A stretch of DNA of 64,000 bases from Vannielia litorea (GTDB lineage Bacteria; Pseudomonadota; Alphaproteobacteria; Rhodobacterales; Rhodobacteraceae), in the NCBI RefSeq assembly GCF_019801175.1, contig NZ_JAHVJR010000001.1, forward strand, positions 2,542,001 through 2,606,000, written 5' to 3'. Positions within the stretch are counted from its first letter, which is position 1. Every line of letters starts with the position of its first letter. The position numbers and the translations under genes are program-made. Below the pieces are notes generated by a model. The model saw nothing but the letters and a program-made list of their open reading frames with translations, made no database searches and was not told where the DNA came from. Positions 19,001-26,546 of the stretch are shown here, one piece after another.

Positions 19001-19138
19001 CGAAACCCGCACGGTGGTTGGGGCGATGTCGGGGTATTGCGACACCGGCAGTTGGGTGAAGGCAAAGAGCCCCGCCAGCATGGTGACGAGGGCGAGCACC
19101 CAGGCAAAGACCGGGCGGTGAATGAAGAATTGTGCCAT
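16043..19138 (-). CDS. RND-family efflux pump inner-membrane transporter (AcrB/MexB type)
   Basis: 1031 residues, the usual size of hydrophobe/amphiphile efflux (HAE1) pumps. N-terminus MAQFFIHRPVFAWVLALV with QLPVSQYPDIAPTTVRVSASY is diagnostic. TM4 holds the paired aspartates LLVDDAIVVVENVERV (near 403-404) used for proton coupling. Two large periplasmic loops and twelve membrane helices are visible. The gene begins 3 bases after the adaptor stop. It exports drugs, dyes or detergents with the adaptor and an outer-membrane channel; no TolC-type gene is in the window, so the channel must be encoded elsewhere. Confidence 0.93.
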   Translation of the reverse strand: MAQFFIHRPVFAWVLALVTMLAGLFAFTQLPVSQYPDIAPTTVRVSASYSGATASAVENSVTSVIEDAMTGLDGVLYMESTSREGSSSISLVFDESVDPVDAQNNVQSKVSQVEGQLPDTVQSSGVSVTRSTSSILMVGAIVSENGSYSTVELGDLLDTRVSGPVQRTEGVGSINIFGSGYALRVWLDPLSLAEYQLTPSDVTTAISNQNTTVSVGSLGAVPVVEGQQFTATITAQSQLTSVEEFENILLKSEEGGGQVRLGDVARIEIGQESYGGDARFNGENASGFGVNLATGANAVDTAEAVRETLAELEASLPEGVHFETAYDTSPFVELSIEKVYHTLAEAIGLVFIVILLFLQNWRATVIPILAVPVVLAGTFAVLAALGFSINTLTMFAMVLAIGLLVDDAIVVVENVERVMDEDGLEPMPATEKSMGQITGALIGIALVLSAVFLPMAFFGGSTGVIYRQFSVTIISAMVLSALVALILTPALTASLLRRGHGTSFAPAQWFNRGFDRMTNGYAGVVKRLAKAPLVAVLILAGIIAAAGATYSRLPSSFLPQEDQGVMMVMVNLSEGTTTAQTAQVVDEIETYLLTEEAEAVDSTFASLGFGFGGSGQNVAMLFVKLKDFEERKGDDLSAASVIGRATAKFGNNRAGRVIFVQPPAIQGLGNTSGFSMYLVDYGASGTEALMAAAEELEAVAGQDARLSNVRASGTDSEAVLRLVIDQQKAESFGVSVSGVNSILSTIFSGRSVNDFDKDGSLRPVIVQADAQYRMQPENVEDWFAVNASGEMVSFASFITTEWVSTTPSLARIDGTSAISISGQPGSGVSSGEAMDAIAELAEGLEGGYGVAWTGLSYQEQQSGSQAPWLYALSALVVFLSLAALYESWSIPFAVMLAVPVGLAGALAFALIFGQTNDVYFKVGILTTIGLAAKNAILIVEFARDLEVAGRTAVQAAIEAAKMRLRPILMTSLAFMLGVLPLAIATGAGAKAQNAIGIGVLGGMTAATFIGIFVVPAFYVLVRKLSGGRPAG

Positions 19139-19141
19139 GGA

Positions 19142-20401
19142 TCAGTTGCCTTCGGCCTGTGCCTCGGAGGCGGCCTCTTCGGCCTGCTCGGCGGGAGCTT
19201 CCTCAGCCGCATCGGCGGGCACCGCATCTTCCACCACGCCCGTCGCGCTGATGGTCACCGGCACAGGGCTGATCTCGGCCCCGTCCGAAAGGTTCGAGAG
19301 CCCGTCGAGGATCACCTGATCGCCCGCCTCCACGCCCGAGGTCACCACCCACGCGTTCTCATGGGTGCCGGAGGTTTCCAGCTCCACCTGGCTCGCCTTG
19401 CCGTCCACCGCCAGAAACACGGTGAGCGTGCCATCGGCCTGCCGGGTGGTCGCCCGTTGCGGCACCAGCACCGCCCGCTGCGTTCCGACAACGATCTGCA
19501 CCCGCAGGAACTGGCCGGGCAGGATCATCCGCTCGGCATTGTCGAACTCGAAGCGCACGTCGATCGAGCCGGTGGTGGTCGAGACGCTCGTGCCCGGCGA
19601 CACCAGCCGCCCGATGCCCTCGTAGGTGGTGCCGCTCTCCAGCGTCAGCGTGGCCTCCAGCCGGTCGCCGGGTTGCATCGCCCCGCTGTCGATCCGCTCG
19701 CGGATGCGGGTCATCCGGGCAGCGCTCTCGACCACGTCCACGTAAACAGGGTCGAGCTGGGTCACCGTGGTGAGCGCATCGGTCTGGTTGGCCGTAACGA
19801 TGGCCCCGACCGAAACCGCCGCCACATCCACCACGCCCGCAATCGGGCTTTTCAGCACCGCGCGGTCAAGGTCGAGCTGGGCGGTCTGCACCGCGGCCTC
19901 GGCACTCTTCAGCGCCGCTTCCGCGGAGGCCACGTTGGCCCGCGCCGTCTGCACCTCCGACACCGTGGCCCCCACGCCCTCAAGCCGTTCGTAGCGCTCC
20001 ACCGTGGCCCGCGCCGTGCTCAGCGCCGCCTCGGCGCTGGCCTGCTCGGCCTCGGCTGCGGCAAAGGCCGCCTCGTAGCTGTCGGGCTCAAGGCTGAACA
20101 GCGGCGTGCCCGCCTCCACCCGCCGGCCCGGCTCATAGAGTATCTCTTCCACCATGCCGCCCACGCGCGGGCGGATCTCGGTCTGCGCGCTGGCCACCGC
20201 CCGGCCCGGCAGGGTCACCGAAAAGGGCACATTGGCCTCCTCCAACTCCATCACCCCCACTTCCGTCGGCGCGCGCCCGCCTGCGCCGGGCGGCATGCCC
20301 TGTGCATTGGCAACGGCTACGGCGAGCGCGAGGATGAGCGCCGCCAAGGCGGCGGCCAGAAGGGTGGAGGGGCGGCGCGGCGCCGCTTTCGGATCGGACA
20401 T
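19142..20401 (-). CDS. RND efflux periplasmic adaptor protein (AcrA/MexA type)
   Basis: Membrane fusion protein of 419 residues. N-terminal anchor or signal segment (TLLAAALAALILALAVAVANAQ), beta-barrel and lipoyl halves (VSFTLPGRAVASAQTEIRPRVGG-like, YEPGRRVEAGTPLF), and a coiled-coil hairpin (about 100-165, rich in A/E/S). No lipobox cysteine is present. The start at 20401 follows AGGTGATTAC. It forms a two-gene operon with the pump. The C-terminal tail is glutamate/alanine-rich. Confidence 0.91.
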   Translation of the reverse strand: MSDPKAAPRRPSTLLAAALAALILALAVAVANAQGMPPGAGGRAPTEVGVMELEEANVPFSVTLPGRAVASAQTEIRPRVGGMVEEILYEPGRRVEAGTPLFSLEPDSYEAAFAAAEAEQASAEAALSTARATVERYERLEGVGATVSEVQTARANVASAEAALKSAEAAVQTAQLDLDRAVLKSPIAGVVDVAAVSVGAIVTANQTDALTTVTQLDPVYVDVVESAARMTRIRERIDSGAMQPGDRLEATLTLESGTTYEGIGRLVSPGTSVSTTTGSIDVRFEFDNAERMILPGQFLRVQIVVGTQRAVLVPQRATTRQADGTLTVFLAVDGKASQVELETSGTHENAWVVTSGVEAGDQVILDGLSNLSDGAEISPVPVTISATGVVEDAVPADAAEEAPAEQAEEAASEAQAEGN

Positions 20402-20428
20402 GTAATCACCTGAGGGGAAGAGTATTCG

Positions 20429-20492
20429 GATATATTGGATATCAAACGCTGCACCGCGGCAACTCCGTCGCAGAAATTTCATATGTGCACAT
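20429..20492. promoter_or_regulatory. Palindromes in the gap upstream of the efflux operon
   Basis: The 196 bases between the divergent adaptor gene and the dioxygenase gene hold GATAT-ATTGG-ATATC (20429-20443), 28 bases before the adaptor ATG, and a perfect 10-bp palindrome ATGTGCACAT (20483-20492). Either could be a repressor site. No TetR- or MarR-type gene sits next to the pump, so a cognate regulator cannot be named. Confidence 0.3.
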
Positions 20493-20597
20493 TTGCCGAT
20501 AGTGCTGTGTTGATACGCCCCTTTTGCGCCTCACCGAACCTATTATCCTAATGAGCCACAGGGCCTATACTGGGCCTGCACCCATTGGAGCCGCCCC

Positions 20598-21422
20598 ATG
20601 AGCTTTGTCACCGATCTGCGCCGCTTGCGCGACAGCCTCGCCCGGTCCGACCGGATGCCCGTGGTCTTCCTCGGCCACGGCAGCCCGATGAACGCACTGG
20701 AAGACACCGACTACAGCCGCGCATGGAGCGAGCTGGGCCGCACCCTGCCCCGCCCCAAGGCGATCCTCGTGGTGTCGGCCCATTGGATGAGCAAGGGAAC
20801 CACGCTGGTCGCGACCGAGGCCAAGCCCGAGACGATCCATGATTTTTACGGCTTCCCCGGACCGCTCTACGACATGCAGTACCCCGCGCCCGGCGCACCC
20901 GAACTGGCGCGGGAGGTCACCAGCCTGCTGGCCAGCCACCACGGCGAAAGCGATGAAAGCTGGGGCCTCGACCACGGCTCATGGGCGGTGCTGAAATTCC
21001 TCTACCCCGGCGCCGACGTGCCGGTGTTTCAAGTCTCGATAGACATGACGGCCCCACTCTCCGACCAGCTCGAAATCGGCGCGCTGCTTTCCGAGTTGCG
21101 CGACCGTGGCGTCCTGATCCTCGGCTCCGGCAACGTCGTCCACAACCTGCGGGCCATGCGCCCCGGCGGCGCACCGCTCGACTTTGCCGAAGAGTTCGAC
21201 ACCCTTTTCGCAGACCGGCTGGAGGCCCGCGACATGGCCACGCTGGCCGACCGCGAGAAACTGGGCAGCCTGCTCAAGATGGCCCACCCGAGCCACGACC
21301 ATTACCTGCCCGCGCTCACCATCGCAGGGGCAGCAGGCGCGGGCGACGAGTTGACATGGATGACCGACGCCATCGATCTCGGCTCCGTCTCCATGCGGTC
21401 CTTCATTTTTCACGCCGCCTGA
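20598..21422 (+). CDS. Extradiol ring-cleavage dioxygenase, class III, DODA/YgiD type
   Basis: 274 residues of the LigB-superfamily DODA group. Metal-ligand histidines are visible in FLGHGSPMNAL (near 27) and VVSAHWMSKG (near 62), and a further conserved histidine in NVVHNLRAM. E. coli YgiD is a zinc enzyme of this group able to open the ring of DOPA; the natural substrate here is unknown. GGAG precedes the ATG. It stands alone between the efflux operon (divergent) and the sugar transporter (convergent), separated from the latter by a terminator. Confidence 0.88.
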   Translation: MSFVTDLRRLRDSLARSDRMPVVFLGHGSPMNALEDTDYSRAWSELGRTLPRPKAILVVSAHWMSKGTTLVATEAKPETIHDFYGFPGPLYDMQYPAPGAPELAREVTSLLASHHGESDESWGLDHGSWAVLKFLYPGADVPVFQVSIDMTAPLSDQLEIGALLSELRDRGVLILGSGNVVHNLRAMRPGGAPLDFAEEFDTLFADRLEARDMATLADREKLGSLLKMAHPSHDHYLPALTIAGAAGAGDELTWMTDAIDLGSVSMRSFIFHAA

Positions 21423-21436
21423 GCCTCACATGCGCA

Positions 21437-21472
21437 ACAAAAAGCCCTCCCCCGCACGCGGCGGGAGAGGGC
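21437..21472 (-). terminator. Rho-independent terminator of the second sugar transporter operon
   Basis: On the minus strand an inverted repeat GCCCTCTCCCGCC / GCGGGGGAGGGC (21444-21472) is followed by TTTTT (21443-21439). It starts 21 bases after the binding-protein stop at 21494. The T-run is on the minus strand only, so it ends the leftward sugar-transport transcript and not the rightward dioxygenase gene. Confidence 0.8.
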
Positions 21473-21493
21473 CGTTGATGCCGTGAGCGGCGA

Positions 21494-22417
21494 TCAGTCG
21501 TAAAGCACGGCGGCGACCTGCGGGTCGTCCATGTTGTCCTTGTCGTACCAGTAGAAGCCGGTGTCGATCACCTCGGGCAGCTCCTCGCCCTTCATCGCCT
21601 TTGCCAGCGAGTCCACCACGCACTCACCAATGCCCACCGGGTTCTGGGTGATCGAGCCGCGCAGCGTGCCGTCGAGGATCGCGTCCTTCTGGCTCTTGCC
21701 GGAGTCAAAACCCACGCCAACGATATCGGAGCCGCTCTCCTTGATCGCCACCGCAAGGCCGATGGCCGCACCCTCGTTGGAGGCAAAGATGCCCTTCAGG
21801 TCAGGGTTGGCCTGCAGCATCGCCTTGGCCGTCTCGGTCGCCTTCAGCGCGTCGTTGGCATACTGCACATCGACGATCTCGATATTCGGATAAGCCGCCT
21901 CGATCTGGTTGAGGAAGCCGTCACGCCGCCCGATGCCGGTGGCCGAGGTCTGGTCGTGAATGATCGCGGCCACCTTGCCCTCACCGCCAATCGCCTCTGC
22001 CAGCCCGTCCGCGCCAGCGGCGGCGGCGGCGAGGTTGTCGGTGGTGCAGGTGGTCAGCGGCAGGTCGGATTCCACGCCCGAGTCGAAGGCCACGATCGGA
22101 ATGCCCGCATCGGCCGCCTTGCGCAGCGCCGGCACCTGGGCCTGGCTGTCGAGCGCGGCAAAGCCGAGGCCCTGCGGCTTCTTGGCGATGGCGGCATTCA
22201 GGATGTCGGTCTGCTTGTCGATCTCAGCCTCGGTGTTCGGCCCCTCGAAGGTGATGCTCACGCCATTGCGCTCGGCGGCGGCATCGGCCCCGGCCTTGAC
22301 CGCCTGCCAGAACTGGTGGCTGAAGCCCTTCGCGATGATCGGAAAATAGGTGTCCTGCGCGGCAGCGGGGCCGGCCAGAACGGTGGCCGCGCTGAGGGCC
22401 GCAATCAGTTTCTTCAT
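21494..22417 (-). CDS. Sugar ABC transporter periplasmic binding protein (RbsB-like)
   Basis: 307 residues, Peripla_BP_4 family. Signal peptide MKKLIAALSAATVLAGPAAAQ. Ligand-pocket stretches GFSHQFWQAVKAGADAA, IPIVAFDSGVES and IFASNEGAAIGLAVAI match ribose/galactose-type binding proteins. The start at 22417 follows GGGAGGAAACCACC. It is the last gene of the order ATPase-permease-binding protein, the reverse of the rha operon. Neighbouring catabolic genes suggest a 6-deoxyhexose such as L-fucose as ligand; this is inferred only from context. Confidence 0.9.
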   Translation of the reverse strand: MKKLIAALSAATVLAGPAAAQDTYFPIIAKGFSHQFWQAVKAGADAAAERNGVSITFEGPNTEAEIDKQTDILNAAIAKKPQGLGFAALDSQAQVPALRKAADAGIPIVAFDSGVESDLPLTTCTTDNLAAAAAGADGLAEAIGGEGKVAAIIHDQTSATGIGRRDGFLNQIEAAYPNIEIVDVQYANDALKATETAKAMLQANPDLKGIFASNEGAAIGLAVAIKESGSDIVGVGFDSGKSQKDAILDGTLRGSITQNPVGIGECVVDSLAKAMKGEELPEVIDTGFYWYDKDNMDDPQVAAVLYD

Positions 22418-22482
22418 GGTGGTTTCCTCCCAGATAACCGTTTCAACATGCGGGCGCCCGGACGCCCCGTTTCCTCCCGGGA

Positions 22483-23490
22483 TCAGCCCTTCTTGCGGAG
22501 CATGATATCTACGTAGACGGCGGCGATGATGATCACGCCGGTGATGACGATCTTCCATTCTTCCTGCACCCCCATGACCCGCAGGCCATTGGTCAGGACA
22601 GACATGATGAAAGCGCCGATGATGGTGCCCAGCACCGTGCCGCGCCCGCCCGAGAGCGAGGTGCCCCCGATCACCGCCGCGGCAATGGCATCGAGTTCGT
22701 ATCCAAGCCCGAGGGCAGGCTGCGCCGAATTGAGCCGCGACGAAATCAGCAGCCCAGCCACGCCGCAGATCATGCCGCTGACGCCATAGGTCACGATCTT
22801 CCACAGGTCGACGTTGACGCCGGAAAGGCGCGCCGCCTCTTCATTCGAGCCGAGCGAAAAGATGTAGCGGCCAAGGATGGTGCGGGTCAGCACGATGGAC
22901 GAGATGATGGCGACGCCGAACATGATCAGCACGCCGTTCGGAATTTCCAGCCCCGGGATCAGCAGCGAAATCGAGCTTTCTGAGGCAATGTAATAATAGC
23001 TTGGTGTGTCGTTGAAGTAGATCGGCTTGGCCCCCGAGAACACCAGCGCCAGCCCCCGCGCGATCTGCATCATGCCCAGCGTGGCGATGAACGGCGGGAT
23101 CTTCAGCTTGGCGATCGAAAAGCCCGAGATCGAGCCCATGAACCCGCCGAACAGCACCGCGCCCGCAATGCCCAGCGGCAGCGGCAGGCCGAGGTTGGTC
23201 AGGATCAGGCCCGCAACAACCGCCGTAAGGGTCATCATCGTGCCCACCGACAGGTCGATGCCCCCGGTGATGATCACGAAGGTCACCGCCACGCCGAGCA
23301 CACCGTTCACTGCCGTGGCCTGCATGATGTTCACCATGTTCGACCACTGCGCGAAGTTCGGCGCGAAGATCGAGAAGAACCCGAGCAGCAGAACGAGCAC
23401 CACGAAGGCCACCGCCTTCTGCAGGGTGCCAACGGTCATCAGCCCCTTGCGGGCCTGCTCTGAGGGTGTGGCTGTTGCGGCCTCTGTCAT
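22483..23490 (-). CDS. Sugar ABC transporter permease (RbsC-like)
   Basis: 335 residues with about ten hydrophobic helices. VIITGGIDLSVGTMMTLTAV and the C-terminal AAVIGGTSLSGGRGTVLGTIIGA are the two hallmark regions of the BPD_transp_2 sugar permease family. A single permease gene suggests a homodimer, unlike the RhaP/RhaQ pair. It is 27 bases downstream of the ATPase gene and 65 bases upstream of the binding-protein gene. Confidence 0.91.
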   Translation of the reverse strand: MTEAATATPSEQARKGLMTVGTLQKAVAFVVLVLLLGFFSIFAPNFAQWSNMVNIMQATAVNGVLGVAVTFVIITGGIDLSVGTMMTLTAVVAGLILTNLGLPLPLGIAGAVLFGGFMGSISGFSIAKLKIPPFIATLGMMQIARGLALVFSGAKPIYFNDTPSYYYIASESSISLLIPGLEIPNGVLIMFGVAIISSIVLTRTILGRYIFSLGSNEEAARLSGVNVDLWKIVTYGVSGMICGVAGLLISSRLNSAQPALGLGYELDAIAAAVIGGTSLSGGRGTVLGTIIGAFIMSVLTNGLRVMGVQEEWKIVITGVIIIAAVYVDIMLRKKG

Positions 23491-23517
23491 TCTGCGTCGT
23501 CCCCTATCGCGCCCCTG

Positions 23518-25038
23518 TCAGGCAACCTCGTCATGGCGCACTGTCGCCAGCGTCATGATGTCTTCCTGCGTGGCCGTCCGGCCATCCAGCTCACCGGTGA
23601 TCCGGCCCTCGCACATCACCAGAATGCGCTGCGAGAGCCGCAGCACCTCCTCCAGTTCCGACGAGATCACGATCACCGCTTTGCCCTGTGCCGCCAGATC
23701 CTCCAGCAGCGTGTAAATCTCAGCCTTGGCGCCCACGTCGATGCCCCGCGTCGGCTCGTCGAAGATCAGGATGTCACAATCCCGCAGCAGCCATTTGGCG
23801 ATGACCACCTTCTGCTGGTTCCCGCCCGAGAGCAGCCTCGTCTCCTGATCGATGGTCGGCGTCTTGACCTTCAGCTTGGCCACGTATTCGCGGGCCACCT
23901 TGTTCATCGCCCCGTCCCGCATGAAGAACCGCCCTTTGATGAAGCGCTTCCAGGAGGGCATGGTGATGTTGTCCCGCACGGTCATGCCGGTCACGAGGCC
24001 AAACTGCTTCCGGTCCTCTGAGAGATAGGCAATGCCGTTCTCCACCGCGTCCTTCGGGCTGTCGATCTGCCGAGGGGCGCCATGCACATGGATCGTGCCG
24101 CTCTCCAGCGGATCGGCGCCAAAGATCACCCGCGCCACCTCCGTCCGCCCCGCGCCCATAAGGCCAGCGAAGCCGAGGATCTCGCCCTTGCGCAGCGAGA
24201 AGCTGACGTTCTCCACCATCCGACCCCGGTTCAGCCCCTCGACGCGCAGCACCTCCTCGGCCTGCGCCTCGCCGCCGGCGCGGTGCTGGCTGGCCAGCTC
24301 GCGGCCCACCATCATCTGAATCACCGTATCCAGCGAGGTCTCGGCGGCTGGCAGCGTGTCGATGTACTCGCCATCGCGCATCACCATGATCCGGTCGGCG
24401 ATCCGCTTCACCTCGGCCATCTTGTGGGTGATGTAGATGATCCCGACGCCCTGCGCTTTCAGGTCATCGACGATGGTGTGCAGGTGCTCCACCTCGCGCT
24501 CGTTCAGCGCCGAGGTCGGCTCGTCCATCACCAGCACGCGGGCGTTGAAGCTCAGCGCCTTGGCGATTTCCACCAACTGCTGGCGGGCCACCGTCAACTC
24601 GCCCACCTCCTGCCCGGGGTCGATATCCACCTTCATCCGGGCAAAGATCTTCGCGGCATCCGCCTTCATCTTCGCCTCGTCCACGAACATCCCCATCCCC
24701 TTGCGCGGCTCGCGCCCGATGTAGATGTTCTGCGCCGCCGTCAGATGGTTCATCAGGAAAAGCTCCTGATGGATGATGCTGATGCCGAGGTCCTGCGCCG
24801 CCGTCGGTCCCGGCAGGGTCACGCGCTCGCCATCGACGCGGATCTCCCCCTCGTCGGGCTGATACACGCCGGTCATGATCTTCATCAGGGTGGATTTGCC
24901 CGCGCCGTTCTCGCCCATCAGCGCCACGACCTCACCGGGATAAAGGTCGAGCTTCACCTCGTTGAGCGCCCGCACGCCCGGAAAGGACTTGCCGATTCCC
25001 GTCAACTCGACGATGGGCGCGCGCGCCATTTCGCTCAT
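23518..25038 (-). CDS. Sugar ABC transporter ATP-binding protein (two ATPase domains)
   Basis: 506 residues, RbsA/MglA type. N-terminal domain: GENGAGKST, then VLVMDEPTSALN with a degenerate signature (LTVARQQLVEIAKAL). C-terminal domain: GLMGAGRTE, LLSGGNQQKVVIAKWL and ILIFDEPTRGID. The ATG at 25038 has GGGAGGATCACA just before it. First gene of the leftward operon; 204 bases separate it from the divergent aldo/keto reductase, a gap with operator-like palindromes. Confidence 0.92.
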   Translation of the reverse strand: MSEMARAPIVELTGIGKSFPGVRALNEVKLDLYPGEVVALMGENGAGKSTLMKIMTGVYQPDEGEIRVDGERVTLPGPTAAQDLGISIIHQELFLMNHLTAAQNIYIGREPRKGMGMFVDEAKMKADAAKIFARMKVDIDPGQEVGELTVARQQLVEIAKALSFNARVLVMDEPTSALNEREVEHLHTIVDDLKAQGVGIIYITHKMAEVKRIADRIMVMRDGEYIDTLPAAETSLDTVIQMMVGRELASQHRAGGEAQAEEVLRVEGLNRGRMVENVSFSLRKGEILGFAGLMGAGRTEVARVIFGADPLESGTIHVHGAPRQIDSPKDAVENGIAYLSEDRKQFGLVTGMTVRDNITMPSWKRFIKGRFFMRDGAMNKVAREYVAKLKVKTPTIDQETRLLSGGNQQKVVIAKWLLRDCDILIFDEPTRGIDVGAKAEIYTLLEDLAAQGKAVIVISSELEEVLRLSQRILVMCEGRITGELDGRTATQEDIMTLATVRHDEVA

Positions 25039-25149
25039 TGTGATCCTCCCGTTGCACCCGCCTTCTGCTGCCGCGGTCTCCTCCTCAAGAGCCGGTCCGG
25101 CACGGCGGGTTGCCGGCTCATAGAAGCCTTTCTGCCAGCAGGAGGAAAG

Positions 25150-25175
25150 TGAAAATTTCAGTTTTTGGTATACCA
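25150..25175. promoter_or_regulatory. Operator-like palindromes between sugar transporter and catabolic genes
   Basis: A perfect 10-bp palindrome TGGTATACCA (25166-25175) lies 67 bases before the aldo/keto reductase ATG. A second, TGAAA-A-TTTCA (25150-25160), abuts it. The T-GGT-N2-ACC-A pattern is typical of GntR-family operators of sugar-acid regulons. No regulator is encoded beside the cluster; the nearest FCD-type GntR gene is at 49375. Identity of the binder is open. Confidence 0.45.
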
Positions 25176-25242
25176 TGCGCCCCTGCCCCCTGTCCGAGCC
25201 GGACGGCCTGCGCTAGAACCATCGGGCGCAAGGGAGGATGCG

Positions 25243-26205
25243 ATGACCACCAGAACACTCGGCCCCAGTGGCCCCGCCGTCAGCTCCATCTGCTTCGGCA
25301 CCTCGGCTCTTGGCGACATGCCCGATACCTACGGCTACGCGGTGAGCGAAGACCGCGCCGCCGCCACACTCCGCGCCATTCTCGACGGCCCCTGCAACTT
25401 CATCGACAGTTCCCGGAACTACGGCTTCGGCCGTTCCGAAGAGCGGATCGGCGCAGCGATCGCCGAGCGCGGCGGCCTTCCGCAAGGCTTCGTGCTCGCC
25501 ACCAAGCTCGACCGTGACATGGAGACCGGCCGGTTCGACGCGGCCCGCGTCCGCGAGTCGATCGAGGAGAGCCTCACAGCCTTGGGCGTCGACCGGGTCG
25601 ACGTATTGCACCTGCACGACCCCGAGCACGCCCGCGACCTCGATGAAATCCGCGGCAAGGGCGGCGCGCTGGACGAGCTCTTCAAGCTGAAGGACGAAGG
25701 CATCGCCGGTGCGGTCGGCCTCGCGATGGGCCGGCTCGACATCATGTTTCCGCTGGTCAAGGAGCGCCCCTTCGACGTGATCCTCAACCACAACCGCTAC
25801 ACCCTGCTCAACCGCGCGGCCGACGAGATGTTCACCTGGGCGCATGAGGCTGGCATGACGGTGCTGAACGCCGCACCCTACGCCGGCGGCGTGCTGGCCA
25901 AGGGCTCGGCTGTCATGCCGCAGATCACCTATCAGAAGGCCGATGACGACGCGCTCGCCCCCGTCCGCGCCATCGAAGAGGTCTGCGCCCGCCATCAGGT
26001 GCCGCCCGGCGCCGTGGCGCTGCAATTCTCGCTCCGCGACCCCCGCATCGCCTCCACCGTCATCGGCGTGTCCAGCCCCGAGCGGGTGGCGCAAACCGTC
26101 GGCTGGGCCGAGTGGGATATTCCCGCCGAGGTCTGGGACGAGCTCGAAAACCTCGGCTATTCCACCGAAGATCCGGAAGCCAACCGCGAGTACCGCCCAG
26201 GGTGA
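25243..26205 (+). CDS. Aldo/keto reductase, probable L-fucose (D-threo-aldose) 1-dehydrogenase
   Basis: 320 residues, AKR fold. Catalytic region: FIDSSRNYGFGRSEERIG (Asp and Tyr), TKLDRD (Lys near 82) and VLHLHDPE (His). Family members next to an amidohydrolase lactonase oxidise L-fucose or related aldoses at C1 to a 1,5-lactone. GGGAGGATGCG precedes the ATG. It is divergent from the transporter and ends 1 base before the convergent mutarotase gene. Substrate is inferred from the neighbours. Confidence 0.85.
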   Translation: MTTRTLGPSGPAVSSICFGTSALGDMPDTYGYAVSEDRAAATLRAILDGPCNFIDSSRNYGFGRSEERIGAAIAERGGLPQGFVLATKLDRDMETGRFDAARVRESIEESLTALGVDRVDVLHLHDPEHARDLDEIRGKGGALDELFKLKDEGIAGAVGLAMGRLDIMFPLVKERPFDVILNHNRYTLLNRAADEMFTWAHEAGMTVLNAAPYAGGVLAKGSAVMPQITYQKADDDALAPVRAIEEVCARHQVPPGAVALQFSLRDPRIASTVIGVSSPERVAQTVGWAEWDIPAEVWDELENLGYSTEDPEANREYRPG

Positions 26206-26206
26206 G

Positions 26207-26536
26207 CTACGGCAGGTAGAACACCTGCTCCATCCCGGCCCACCACTCGCCCTCCTCCCGGCTCTCCAGCGGTCTCTGCATCGGCCCGCAAACGGCCCAC
26301 CACTCCCGCGTCTTCGGATCGGCGGCGATGGCCTTCATATCGGCCTCGAAATCCTCGCCGACATATTCCCAGTAGCCGAACATCAGGTTCTCCGGCTCGC
26401 GCAGGAAGATCGAGTATTTGGTGATGTTCGACGCCTTGATCCGCTCGGCCACCTCTGGCCAGATCTCGGCGTGGAGCCGCTTGTACTCGGGGATATTCTC
26501 CGCCGCGATCCCGATCACAAATCCCATCCGCTGCAT
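26207..26536 (-). CDS. L-rhamnose/L-fucose mutarotase family protein
   Basis: 109 residues of the RhaM/DUF718 family (dimeric alpha-beta barrel). The stretch IPEYKRLHAEIWPEVAERIK and SIFLREPENLMFGYWEY contain the histidine and tyrosine used for anomer interconversion in RhaM. GGGAGGCGCGC precedes the ATG. Since rhaI/rhaD are 20 kb away and this gene is next to the fucose-type dehydrogenase and lactonase, it more likely serves the second sugar; that is an inference. It is the last gene of a two-gene leftward unit with the lactonase. Confidence 0.86.
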   Translation of the reverse strand: MQRMGFVIGIAAENIPEYKRLHAEIWPEVAERIKASNITKYSIFLREPENLMFGYWEYVGEDFEADMKAIAADPKTREWWAVCGPMQRPLESREEGEWWAGMEQVFYLP

Positions 26537-26546
26537 GCGCGCCTCC

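Noticed and set aside
16025..20413. Long plus-strand frames opposite the RND pump and adaptor
   Set aside because: Arg/His-rich shadows of genes whose motifs are unmistakable on the minus strand.
22441..22480. Short GC inverted repeat GGGCG/CGCCC between the sugar permease and binding-protein genes
   Set aside because: Only a 5-bp stem in a GC-rich context; not distinguishable from chance.
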